A stretch of 64,000 bases of DNA from contig NW_018343991.1 in NCBI RefSeq assembly GCF_002099425.1, positions 11,971,001 through 12,035,000 of the forward strand, read 5' to 3'. Shown here piece after piece: positions 1 through 11,500 of the stretch (its first letter is position 1; the number at the start of each line of letters is the position of its first letter). The notes beneath the pieces were generated by a model. The model made no database searches. It saw nothing but the letters and a program-made list of their open reading frames with translations, and was not told the DNA's origin. The stretch is from Phascolarctos cinereus (Eukaryota > Chordata > Mammalia > Diprotodontia > Phascolarctidae). The translations under genes were made by a program, and so were the position numbers.

Positions 1-130
1 CATCCAGCTGAATGCTCTCCTTGAGGGCAGATTTAGTTTCGTTTTTGTCTTTGTATTCTCAACACCTGATGTAGCATTCTGGCACATAACAGGCATGAAA
101 ATAAATATTTTTTGGTTGATGGATAGATGT
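1..130 (+). repeat. L2 LINE 3' end
   Basis: The order TTGAGGGCAG...TTTGTCTTTGTATTC...GGCACATAACAGGC...TTGGTTGATGGATGA-like tail matches the 3' end of L2 in sense orientation. It is old and diverged. Confidence 0.6.
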
Positions 131-287
131 AGCCTAAAATATTGTTGTCCTTTTTTTGGACAGCCATCACACTGTTGACTCAGATCCAGGTCAATTCAGT
201 AAACATGTCGTACCATGCACTCACTACCTGTAGCAGTGCTCCTGCCTCTGGAGGATTTCAGAGAACCGGAATGAAAAATTTGCTGGT

Positions 288-530
288 AGATTTTCAGTCG
301 TGTCTGACTCTTCATGGCCCTATTTGTCTTAACTCCATTTAGGGTTTTCTTGGCAAAGGGTACTGCAGTGGTTTGCCATTTCCTTCTCCAGCTCATTTTA
401 CAGATGAGGAAACTGAATTAAAGTGACCTGCCCAGGGTCACACAGATAGGAAGTGTCTGAGGTCAAATTTGAACTCAGGTCTTCCTGACTCTGGCCTGGT
501 GCTCTATCCACTGCGCCACCTAGCTGCCCA
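288..530 (-). repeat. Marsupial WSINE/MAR1-type SINE
   Basis: Read on the - strand it opens GGGCAGCTAGGTGGCGCAG, continues with ACCTGAGTTCAAATTTGACC and GGAAATGGCAAACCACTGCA, and ends with GAGTCAGACACGACTGAAA. This is the long form of the element. It is one of the features identifying the genome as marsupial. Confidence 0.8.
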
Positions 531-814
531 TTGTTAGTAGATAATCCAAAGTAATCAAGAGTTGACTTATTTTTGAAGGTAAAATGAATGGGTGTGTGTG
601 GGGGGTGAAGGGGTGGGGAAGGGATGGGAAACACAGTTGTGTTTTTTGCAGGCTGAGGCCGTGAGGTAACCTTGCCTGAGGCTTTGGGAATAGTAGATGG
701 CAACTCAACAAACATTTATTTGGGCTGCCTTTCTTCCTTCACTGTATCATTACTATTATTAGACCTTGTATTCGTTTGGCACCTTCTATATTTCCTCAGA
801 ATTTTTACAACCAA

Positions 815-975
815 TAGCTCATTTGATCCCGTACCAAATCCCTATGAGGTCAGGGCTTTATTATCCCCATCTGACAGATGAAGCAACTGAGGAAAAGAAA
901 GGGGAAGGGACTTGCCCAAAGTCACACAGTGAGTTAGTAACAGAATCAGAGCTAGGATCATGGAGTTGAAAAGGG
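815..975 (-). repeat. MIR SINE
   Basis: The reverse complement contains the MIR core with TGTGTGACTTTGGGCAAGTC; the + strand shows ACAGATGAAGCAACTGAGG and GACTTGCCCAAAGTCACACA. Confidence 0.65.
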
Positions 976-2100
976 ACCTTAGAAGTAATTTACTTCAACC
1001 TGTCCATAAAAGAACAAGAATTCCAGCCACACCATCCCTGACTGGTTGAAGACCTCCATTGAGTATCCTTTCTGTCTCCTAAGGCAGCTGTCTTCCCCTT
1101 TAGGAAAGAGAATAGGCGTTTGGATAGTGCCTACTATGCACCACGTGTTGGACTAAGTGCTTTTGCTGATAATTGTCTCATTTGGTCCTTGGGACAATTT
1201 CAATTGTAATTTCCTTTTATTGAACTGAAATCTGTTTCTGTGAAGTTTCCACCCATTTCTAATAGTTCTGCCTTCTGGGGTTCAAGCAGAACAAGTTTAT
1301 AATCTCTCTTGCACTTGATAGCCCTTCAAATATATCCCCTACTCATCAATGAGTTCCTTCTCATTTGAGTAAACAGAGGGCAGGTTAACCACTTGGACAT
1401 ATTGTATACACAGAGAGAACCTGTACAGGAACAACATACAGAAGAAGTAACACACAGAGACAACTGTGCAGCATATGAGCAATAGATTGAAGGAACGAGA
1501 GAGATAGATTGGAAAAGCAGGAGAGTGATCTATAGTCAGACAGGAAGACAGAGGATGAGGAAGGGAGAGAGAGACACACACACAGAGACAGACGACAGAC
1601 AGACAGACACACCGATTCCAATTAAAATATGGACTAGGTAGTCTCTGAGGTCCCCTAACAACCCTTGAGATTCTGTGATTGTCTCATAAATGAAGACGGT
1701 AATCACATCACTCTTGCCTAGCCCTCTTACCATCCCCTAGTTTATTCTTCAAGAGAGATATTCCTTGTTCCTTCAGCTGACTCTCTTCTCTCTTCATTCT
1801 TTGACTTTTTTCCTCATTAGATACTCTAGGTCAGGGTTTTTTTTTTAACATGGGGTCTATGAACTTGTTTTAAAATATTTTTTGATCATTGTATTTCAGA
1901 ATAGCTAGTTTCCTTTGTGATACTATATGTTTTGTTTTATTCATTTAAAAACATTATTTTGAAGAATCCATAGTTTTCACCAGACTGCCAAAAGGGTCCA
2001 AGATGAAAACAAAAGTTAAGGACCCTTGTCTAGGTGATCCCATAATTCCAGCTCCTCGAGGGCTCCCCGTGTCTTGCTCCCTCTGTGTCTTGCATGATCT
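976..2100. other. Intronic sequence without recognised features
   Basis: A non-repetitive intron with a short tetranucleotide stretch (gacagaca) near 1,590. No exon with flanking splice sites was seen. It is taken as part of the EFCAB8 intron only because the gene continues downstream. Confidence 0.4.
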
Positions 2101-2205
2101 GTTTATAGTTCAATTTGTTTGTTGCTCTTTTGCTCTGTTTGTCTGTGTCTTGCTCCCCAAGTTGATCTCTGGCTCTGCCGTGGGTTCAGGGTCTTTCTCT
2201 TTGTG

Positions 2206-2520
2206 TCTTTCCTTTCCTTTCCTTTCCTTTCCTTTCCTTTCCTTTCCTTTCCTTTCCTTTCCTTTCCTTTCCTTTCCTTTCCTTTCCTTTCCTTTCCTTT
2301 CCTTTCCTTTCCTTTCCTTTCCTTTCCTTTCCTTTCCTTTCCTTTCCTTTCCTTTCCTTTCCTTTCCTTTCCTTTCCTTTCCTTTCCTTTCCTTTCCTTT
2401 CCTTTCCTTTCCTTTCCTTTCCTTTCCTTTCCTTTCCTTCCCTTCCCTTCCCTTTCCTTTCCTTCCCTTCCCTTCCCTTCCTTCCCTTCCCTTCCCTTCC
2501 CTTCCCTTCCCTTCCCTTTC
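2206..2520 (+). repeat. (CCTTT)n microsatellite
   Basis: An almost perfect CCTTT pentamer array runs for about 240 bases, then degrades to CCCTT units to 2,520. The long Ser/Phe/Leu and Lys/Glu/Arg reading frames across it are repeat artefacts. Confidence 0.97.
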
Positions 2521-2529
2521 CTTCTCTCT

Positions 2530-2606
<77 letters not shown>
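2521..2606 (+). repeat. (CT)n microsatellite
   Basis: A nearly uninterrupted CT dinucleotide run directly abuts the CCTTT array, so the combined pyrimidine tract is about 400 bases. Confidence 0.97.
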
Positions 2607-2609
<3 letters not shown>

Positions 2610-3615
2610 TCCCTCTGTCTCTCACATTCCCCCCTTTGTCTCTCTGTTTGTTCCCTTAATTGCTTGTTCATTGCTAGCTGTCTCTGTGTTATTTTTCCTG
2701 TATGTGTTTTTTCTCTCTGTGTGTGCCTCCATATGTCTCTGTCTCCATGTGTATAGCTCTACCTCAGTCCCTGTGTGACTCTGTCAGTGTATGTCTGTTT
2801 CTGTTTCTCTGTGTCTTTGTTTCTGTTTAGCTCTATTTGTGTGTGTGTGGGGTTCTGTATATGTTTCTGGCTCTGTTCTGTCTCTGTCCCAGGTTGGATC
2901 TCTGACTCTCTCTGTATCTCTCTGTCTCAGTTTTTGTGTGGCTGCTTGTGTATCTGTTTCTATTTTTCTGTCTGTATGTGTCTGTCTCTGTTTCTGTATG
3001 TCTCTCTCTTCTTGGTATCTGTCTCTGTGTGGGCCTATCTCCATCTTCTGTGTAGGTCTTTATCTTTCTGAGTGTGTGTGTGTGTGTGTGTATGCCTAGA
3101 TGACAATTCATGTGTGGGTCTCTACGCGTGCATCCCTGCATCTCTGGGTGCTTTTCTCTAAGTATCAGTGTTTCTAGGTGTTTACATGTCTATTTTTGTT
3201 TCTTGGAGCATGTTTCTGGGTGGGTGAATGTCTGTTATTGTGTCTCTATGCGGTTCTCTGTGTGTGTGATACTGTGTGTATGTACTTAATTCAGTGTGGC
3301 TTTGTGGGTTTCTGTGTCTGCCTATTTGGGGTTCTGTATGTGAATATCTAAGTACAAGTGACTGATTATGTTTGTGTGTGTACCAGTGGGTGTGTGATAC
3401 TGTTTGCCTCTGCATGTGTGTGTGAAACTCTGAATGGACTCTATGGTTGTGTGTGTCTGTGTGTTTCTTTGTGGGTATGTTTATTTGTCTGGAGGTATGG
3501 CAATCTCTATGTGGGTGTGTTTGTCTCTGGGTGATTATGTGTGTGTGTTTCTCTGGGGCTATGTGACTGAAAATTGTATGGCTACATGGCTCTGTGTGGC
3601 TAAATGTATGTCTCT

Positions 3616-3710
<95 letters not shown>

Positions 3711-6700
3711 GTGTGTGTGTGTGTGCATTTCTGCCTCAGGGTATGTTTCTGTCCCTGGAGACAGTATGGGCACATCTCTGTATGTATGAACATCTCTCAT
3801 CTCCATTACTCTGCCCTTGCACCTCTTTGCACAAGCATGTCTCTGTCTTTGAGTGTACACGGACATTTTCTTCTCTCTTTCTGTGTGTACCTTTGAGTTT
3901 TACTCTCTATGTGCATGCATCTCTCTACTTCTGTGGGTGTTCACTTCTTTGTCCACGGTTTTCTCCGCCCACATGTGAGAACATATTCTTGTCTGTACTT
4001 GTGTCTGTGTGTCTTTGTGTCTGTGTGTAGGTATGTAGGTATACTCTCTGAGTGTGTCTGTCCCTCTGCATGTGTTTGTCTCTCTGTGACTGTCCCTTTG
4101 TGTGTTCTGTCACTGTATAGGACTCTCTCTGCTCATGAGCTTCTGTGTCTGTACAGTGTCTCTTCCCTGTGTATGTCTCTGTCTCTCTGTGAATCTCTCT
4201 CTGTCTCTGTGTCTCTTTGCCCCAATGTGTATGTCTGTGTTTGCCTTTGTGTGTCACTTTACATGCTTATGTTTTCTTTTGTGTCTATCTTTGTCTCTGT
4301 CCAGGTGTCTCTCTGTTTCTCTGTGCAGGAGTTGTTTCTCTCTGTTTGGATATGCCTATGTATGTGTTTTATCCTTTAGTTTATATATCTGTGGATGCAT
4401 CTCTGTGTCTATGGATAGCGCTGTTGGTTTCTTGTGTGACTTTCTCTAGCAGAATGTGAGTGTGTGTGTGTGTCTTATGTGCAGGACTGTATCTGTGAGG
4501 CTGTGGTTGTCTCTGTATGCGTGCATAGATTTGTCTCTATGTGCATCTCTCTGTGTGTTTGCGCATCTGTACCCCAGTGTGTACCTGTGTTGTTTTAGTT
4601 TGTGTGTGTTTGACCATGTGGTGGTATCTCTCTGTGGCAATGTGTGTCTTTATGTGTGTGCCATGGGCATCTCTCCTGTTTCTGTTTGCACACAGGCATT
4701 GCTCTTTTCTGTGTGTCCATGTCTTTCTGTGAACGTGTACTTGCACGTCATTCTGTAACTTTGTGTATGTTTGTATTGGTTTCTGTGAGTGACTGCTTGC
4801 CAGTGTCTGGGAGGGTCACTGTATGGCTATTTCTCTGTGTAGTTGTAGGTCTGTCTTTCTACATGTTCATGAATCTTTTTCTTTTGGTGTGTACTTGTGT
4901 GTGTGTGTGTGTTTCTCTCTGTGTTCCTGTCTCTGCATGAGTGTGTATCTCTCCTTTACTGTTACTAGGTGTGTACACATGCTCTTTGGTGGAGCTGTGT
5001 TTGTTCCGTTTCTCTCTCTATGGATATGCACATATCTCTCTTAGTCTTTCTGTGTGTATATATGTCTTGTGGGTGTGCATTTCTCTGTTTTGGTGTGCAC
5101 ATATCTTTGTGTGCACATCTCTCTATATCTGTATGTATGTCTCAACCTCTGGATGTGGCTATGTCTGTTTCTGTGTGTAGTCATATTTCTGTGCAAGCAT
5201 GTCTCTGTGTGTGTGTGTCTGTGCTTGTGTGGGGACATGTCTATTTGTGTGGGCATGTCTCTGTATTTGCAGGCATCATTTTGTCTCTGTGGCTGAGTGA
5301 GTCTCTGAGTAGGTATCTGTGCGTCTTTGTATGTGCATATCTCATTGTCTTTGGATGTGCACACATCTATGTGTGACTGTGTTTGTGCTCATCTCTCTGT
5401 TTCTGGTTGTGCAAATATCTCTGTATGAGTGCGCATTTAACTGTCTCTGTGTACACATATCTTTGTTTCTGTTTCAGTGTGGGCACATCTCTTTCTTTGC
5501 ATGGCTGAGTTGATTTCTGTATGTGACTATATGTCTTTCTCTTCATGGCTTTGAGTGTGTATACATGTTTCTGTCTCTGTGTTTGTACTCATCTTTCTCT
5601 CTGTATGGGTAGATCTGTGTCTGTGTGAGGCTATGTGGGTCTCTGTGTCTGTGTGAAGGCTGTTGTATCCATCACTGTGTGGGGGTGACTATGTGTGACT
5701 GTCTTTTGATGTATGGCTGTGTGTTTGTCATTGACTGTGGATTCTTTGGACGTGTGGCTGGCTGTGTTTCCATCTGTGTCTATTTCTCTAGCTGTATGTG
5801 TGTCTGTGTATCTTTCTGGGTGTACCTAGGTGTGTGTATGTGTCTTTGGGTATTGATGCAGTCTGCCTTTCTCTCTGTTTGTGACTACCTCTATATATCT
5901 TTATGTCTTTAGGTGTGCATATGTGTCTTTGTGTATGATAGTTGTCTGTGTTTTGGGGTGTGTGTAGGTATGTTTTTATGTGTGTGTCTCTGTGTATCTT
6001 TCTCTTGAGTATGTATGTATGTATATCTCTCTGAGTGTGTGTATGTGTATTTTTGTATGAGTCTTCATGTATATCTGCTGTGGATGTATGTATATGTGTA
6101 TTTTGGATTTGTGTTGCTGTGTGGTGTATCGGTGTCTCCATATACTTTTCTGTCTCTTGGTGTATGTTTTTAGGTATGTGTATGTATATTTTTGTGTATT
6201 CAAGTATATGTCTATGTTTTTGTTTCTGGATGTCTGTTTCTAGGTATAGGTTCCTGGCATGTATTGGTGTGCCTTTAAGAGTGTGTGTGTGTGTGTGTGT
6301 GTGGATTTGCATCTCCGGGTGAGTGTATATGTCTATCTCTGGGTGTACCTCTGAGCGTCATTGCATTTATGTTGCTATGTGTGTGTCTGTCTTTAGGATT
6401 GTGCCAATTCTTTTTATGTGTTATGTATTTGTCTCTCTGTGTGCCTGCCCTTGTGTATGTGTATCTTGATATGGGTGTGGCTGCCTCTGTGTATGTGTAT
6501 CTGGGTTTGTGTGCGTATCTGTCTGAGATTGTGTTTCTGGGTGTAGGTGTGTGTCCACTTCTAGATCTGTGGATATATTTGTCTCTCGGTATGCTGATAT
6601 GTGTCTTTCTTTTCTCTCATGTGTCATTCTCATCGTCTTTGTTGCTGTTTGCATTTCTCTGTTTTGCTGTGGGTGTACTTTTCTTGATGTGATGTGTTGT

Positions 6701-7380
6701 ATGGTTATGCATATGTCCCACTGTATTACGTGTTTGGATGTATGGATGTCTATATTGCTAGGTGTGGATAGCTATGCATTTCTGCGTGTGTGTGTATGTT
6801 CATATGTACCCCCAGGTGTGTGTCTTTCCTTGTGTAGATACATGTATGGGGGTCTCTTTGTGTTGCTGTGCCTCAGTGTATGGGTCTCTCTGTCTCTGTC
6901 TCTCTGACTGTCTCTGTCTGTCTGTCTCCCTCTTTCCCCCTCCTCTGTCTCTCTCTTTCTCAGTTTCTCTGTCTCTCTCTGTCTCTCTGTCTCTGTCTCT
7001 GTCTGTCTGTCTGTCTCTCTCTCTCTGTTTATGGTTGGTTGTTCTTCTGTGTGTGTGTGTGTCCGTATGGATCCATTTCTATGTGGCAGTATGAACATAT
7101 CTCTGTATGGGTTTCTGTGTTTGGCTGTGTTTATTTCTTTGTGTCACTGTATCTCTCTGTGTTGGCACACATATGTCTGTCTCTGCTTTTGTATCTGTCT
7201 CATTCCCTTTGTATTTATTTTCACTGCATGGTTAAGTGTATATATGTCTTACTGTCTATTTCTTTCATTGTTGCTGTGTATCTTTCTTGATGTGCATATG
7301 GCTGGGGGGGGGAAGGTGTGTGTGTGTCTTGTTGTCATTGTGTGTTTCTGTGGTTATGTATTTCTTTCTGTGTGTGTACA
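2607..7380 (+). repeat. Degenerate G/T-rich satellite, TCT/GTGT texture
   Basis: Nearly 4.8 kb is built from variants of TCTCTGTGTGTGTCTCTGTG interspersed with short words such as ATGTGTTT and CATCTCT. The + strand is strongly depleted in A and C pairs of ordinary sequence. All apparent reading frames are Cys/Ser/Val/Leu on + or His/Thr/Gln on - and carry no domain. No splice-flanked exon is visible. Confidence 0.85.
3617..3725 (+). repeat. (AG)n followed by (TG)n
   Basis: About 58 bases of AG switch directly to about 50 bases of TG, within the G/T-rich satellite. Confidence 0.97.
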
Positions 7381-7790
7381 CATTCAAATCAAGGGGCTAT
7401 TGGGCTCCGGAATGGAGCACAGGTTGTAATTCACAGCTCCTGGGAGGCACTTTCTGGTGTCCTCAAGACGTTCTCCTTGGGTACTTGGTGTGGCTTTTCT
7501 GCTGGTCTCTGTACAGATTCCCGAGTCTGCTTTCCTCCTCATGCCCAGTCTGACCTAGGCTTCTGAGACAGATGCTTCTGCCAGCTCTTCCAGGGATGCT
7601 GTTAGGACACTGAGGGAAAAATGTGCACCTTCATCCCTTGGCATCGTGGGAGGCAGGGGGAGAGGAGACTGATGGAGATGAAGGCTGGGAGCTCTGTTTC
7701 TCCCCTTCCTTCTGCATGGTTCAGCTGGAACCTCTCCGCTTGTTCAATAGAGGATGTGTTTTTTGGTGGATGTTTCTCTAGGTGGCTATG
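7381..7790. other. Complex-sequence island inside the satellite
   Basis: About 400 bases of ordinary composition interrupt the G/T-rich array (for example GGGCTATTGGGCTCCGGAAT). I do not recognise it. No open exon with matched splice sites is seen, so it is either remnant unique intron or an unknown transposon piece. Confidence 0.4.
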
Positions 7791-7979
7791 AGGGATGCCC
7801 CTGTGGCAGTGACAGTCTCTGTGTGTCTGTGTGTCTCTGGGTGTGTGTCTGTCTCTTGATGTATATATGGCAGTTTCTGTGTGTGATTGTGTGGAATTCT
7901 GTAGTTGTGTCTGCACAGGAGTGAATGTTTATAAGTATGCCCATGTATTTGGATTATTTCTTTGGTGACTGTGGATCTT

Positions 7980-8515
7980 TGTATTTTTTTTAATTTGCAA
8001 AACGTTCTTTAATATCAAAGAAAATAGGTCTTACGTAGTTTTCAAAATTTACTAAGCAGAAATGGAAAATCAGAGAAAATGTCACCCAACTCCATCTTTT
8101 TTTCCCCCAAGTCCAATAACTTAGTTCTTTTTCTTTATTTTAGCACCATATACTTAAGTATATGTTAAAACACTCTTCCCTTACCCAGCCCAGATAATAA
8201 GTAGGCTCGTGATATTCCCTGTGGCACTGTATATTTGAACAATGTTCTAAACTTTGAATTCAATTACAATAAATGACCACGTCCTCCCTCCGCTTTCCTT
8301 TTCCTCACCTTATTTTTAATCTTTTCCCACTTCATAGTATTTTATTTTTTCCAATTGCATGTAAACAGTTTTCAGCATTCACTTGTATAAGATTTTGAGT
8401 TCCAGAATTTTTTTCTCCTTCCCTCCCTGCCCTCCACTGTCCCCAAGATGGCAAGCAATTTGAGATAGGCTATACATGAACAATCATATTAAACATATTT
8501 CTGACTGTGGATTTT
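7980..8515 (-). repeat. Island ending in antisense L1 3' tail
   Basis: Positions 8,330-8,512 match the antisense L1 tail seen elsewhere in the window (TTTTGAGTTCCA, then CCAAGATGGCAAGCAAT and TATACATGAACAATCATATT). The part before 8,330 is A/T-rich and unassigned. Confidence 0.6.
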
Positions 8516-11500
8516 TATACGTGATTATGTGGGTCTCTGTACAGCTGTGAGAAGCTCTTTACGTATCTTTCTCTGGGTTTGTGTTTGCCTCAGAGTGTGG
8601 CTGTATCTTTCTCTAGATGGGTGTCTTTTACCGTGTTTCTGTGTGGTTTGATATGTGTGAAGCTCTGCTGTGGTTGTGTGTATGACTGTATAGGAGGCTG
8701 TGTTGTGGTTGAGTGTGTGTGACGACTTGATATTGTTCTGTGGTTGAGTGAGGCTGTTATGGTTTTGTGAATGACTTCATGTGAGCTAGGGTTGTGTTTG
8801 TGTGTGACTTGATATCCTGTGCTGTGGCTGTATGTGACTATGTGTTGTGGTTGTGTATGTGTGATTCTATGAGATGACGTAGTTATATTGCTGTAGTTAG
8901 ATGCTCTTCTGTGGTTGTGTATGACTTGATACATGTGTTAGGTTGAGTTGTAGTTGTGTGTTGTGAGTGTGTGAGATCTTCCGGTGGTTGTTGTGAGACT
9001 CTTCTGTGGTTGTGTATGACTTGATATGCTTGTTAGACTGTGCTGTGGTTGTCACTGTATTGTGGTTGTATGTGTGATGATGTGAGATTGTGTTGTGGTT
9101 GTGTGTGAGTGTGTGTGACTCTCCTGTGGTTGTATGCATGACTTGATATGTGTATAAGGCTACTATGGTTGTGTGGGTTAGACTGTGTTGTTATGTGCGA
9201 CTCAGTGTATATGAAACTGTTCTGTGATTGTGTGACTTTGTGTGAAGTTGTGCTATGGTTGTATGTGACGATCTTCTGTGGATGTGTGATTATATGTGAG
9301 GTTGTGCTGTGATTGTATATAAGGCTGTGTTGTGGTTATATTATGACTCTATGAGGCTGTTCTGGTTGTTTATGAGACAGTTGTGGTTTTGTTTATGTGG
9401 TGAGGTTGGGCTGTGTTTGTGTGTGCAACTTGATATGTGTTTTAGGCTGCACCATGGCTGTGTGTGACTCTGTGTTGTAGTTGTGTGTATGACTGTATAA
9501 AATGGTGCTGTGGCTGTATGAGTGACTTGATATGTGTATAAGGCTGTGCTTTGTTTATGTGGGACTTAGTAGGTGTGTTAGACTGTGATGTGGTTGTATG
9601 ACTATGAAGTTGTGCTATGGTTGTGTGTGTGACTGTGTGTGTAGTTGTACTGTGATTATGTGTGTGGCTATGTGTGAGGCTGTGTTGTGGTTTTGTGTGA
9701 TTATGTGAGGTTGTCGTGTGGATGTGTGTAATTGATGTGGTTTTGGGTGTGTGACCTGATATGTGTTTTATGGTGGCTGTGGACTCAGAATGTATGAAGC
9801 TGTTTTATGGTTCTCTGAATGACTCCATGAATGAGGCTGTGCTGTGGTTGTGTGTATGATTTTGTGTCAAGTTGTGCTATAATTGTTTGGAAAGGTCTTC
9901 TGTGGTTGTGTGATGTGTGCGAAGCTATGCTGTGATTGTGTGCATGACTATAAGATTATTTTGTGGTTGTCCATGTGACTTGATATGTATATTAGGCTGG
10001 GCTGTGTTTCACTGTGTTTGCATGACTTAATGTGTGTGTTAGACTCTGCTGTAATTATATGTTGGACTCAGTATGCATGAAGCTATTATGTGGTTGTTTG
10101 TGTGACTCCATGTGTGAGGCTATGCTATGGTTGTGTGTGACTGTGTGTAGTTGTGTTATGATTGTGTGTATGACTATGTGTGAGGCTGTGTTGTGATTTT
10201 GTGACCATGTGGTTATTCTGTGATCATGTGTGAGACTGTTGTGGTTTTGGGTGTGTGATTGTATGTCAGATTGGGCTATATTTGTATATGACTTGATATG
10301 TATATAAGGCTATGGTTGTATGTGAGGTTGTGTTGTGATTGTTTATATGACTGTGTTGTGTGGTTTTGTGGACTATGTGAGGTTGTCATATGGATATGTG
10401 TAATTGATGTGGTTTTGGGTGTGTGACCTGATATGTGTTTTATGTTGTGCTGTGGTTATGTGTGATTATTTGTTGTGGTTGCATCTGACTGTGTGAGATT
10501 GTACCACTGTGTTGTGTGTGTGTGTGAGTGAGTGAGTGAGTGGGAGGCTCTTCTGTGACTGTGTGTGACTTGATATGTATGTAAAGCTATGCTGTGGTTG
10601 TATGCGTCACTGTGTGAGATCAAACTGTGGTTGTGTATCTGAGGTTCTTCTGTGGTTGTGTATGTGTGTGACTTGATATGTGTTTTAGGTTGTGCTGTGG
10701 TTGTGTGTTTTATGGTTGTCTGAGTGACTCCATGAGGCTATGCTGTGATTTTGTGTGAAATTGTGCTGTAATTGTTTGGGAAAGGTCTTCTGTGGTTGTG
10801 CGATGATATGTGTGAAGCTATAGTGTGATTGTGTGCATGACTATGTATAAGGTTATTTTGTGGTTGTCCATGTGACTTGATATGTGTATTAGGCTGGGCT
10901 GTGTTTCACTGTGTTTGCATGACTTAATATGTGTGTTAGACTCTGCTGTAATTATATGTTAGACTCAGTACGTATGAAGCTATTATGTGGTTGTTTGTGT
11001 GACTCCGTGTGAGGCTATGCTATGGTTGTGTGTGTGTGTGTGTGTGTGTGTGAAGTTGTGCTATAATTGTGTGGAAGAGTCTTCTGTGGTTTTGCGATGA
11101 TATGTGAAGTTGTGCTCATCTGCAAGGCTCATCCATGGTTGTGTGTGAGTTGATATTAGTGTTAGACTGTGCTGCTGTTGTATGTGTGGCTTTGTCAGAT
11201 CATGCCATTGTTGTATGTGTGCACCTGAGATTCTTCTGTGGTTGTATGTGACTTGATATGTGTGACTGTTGTGGCTGTGTGTTTGAGATTGTGCTATGAT
11301 TGTGTGTGAGAGATTTCTGTGGTTGTAGTTGACTTGATGTGTGTGTTAAGTTGTGCTGTTATTTTTTATGATTGATTTGTGGCTGTGTGTGTGACTGCAT
11401 GAGATTGTACTGTGGTTGTGTGTGACTGTTGTGACTGTGGTTGTGTGTGAGACTCTTCTGTGTTTGTGTGAGCCTTGATATTTGTGTTAAACTGCGCTGT

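Noticed and set aside
2003-2778. Long reading frames rich in Ser/Phe/Leu or Lys/Glu/Arg
   Set aside because: They are translations of the CCTTT and CT microsatellites in each frame, with no splice context, domain or non-repeat core.
2775-7550. Many 60-200-codon Cys/Ser/Val frames and His/Thr/Gln frames
   Set aside because: G/T-rich low-complexity DNA has few stops by composition. Frames overlap on both strands and share no conserved motif.
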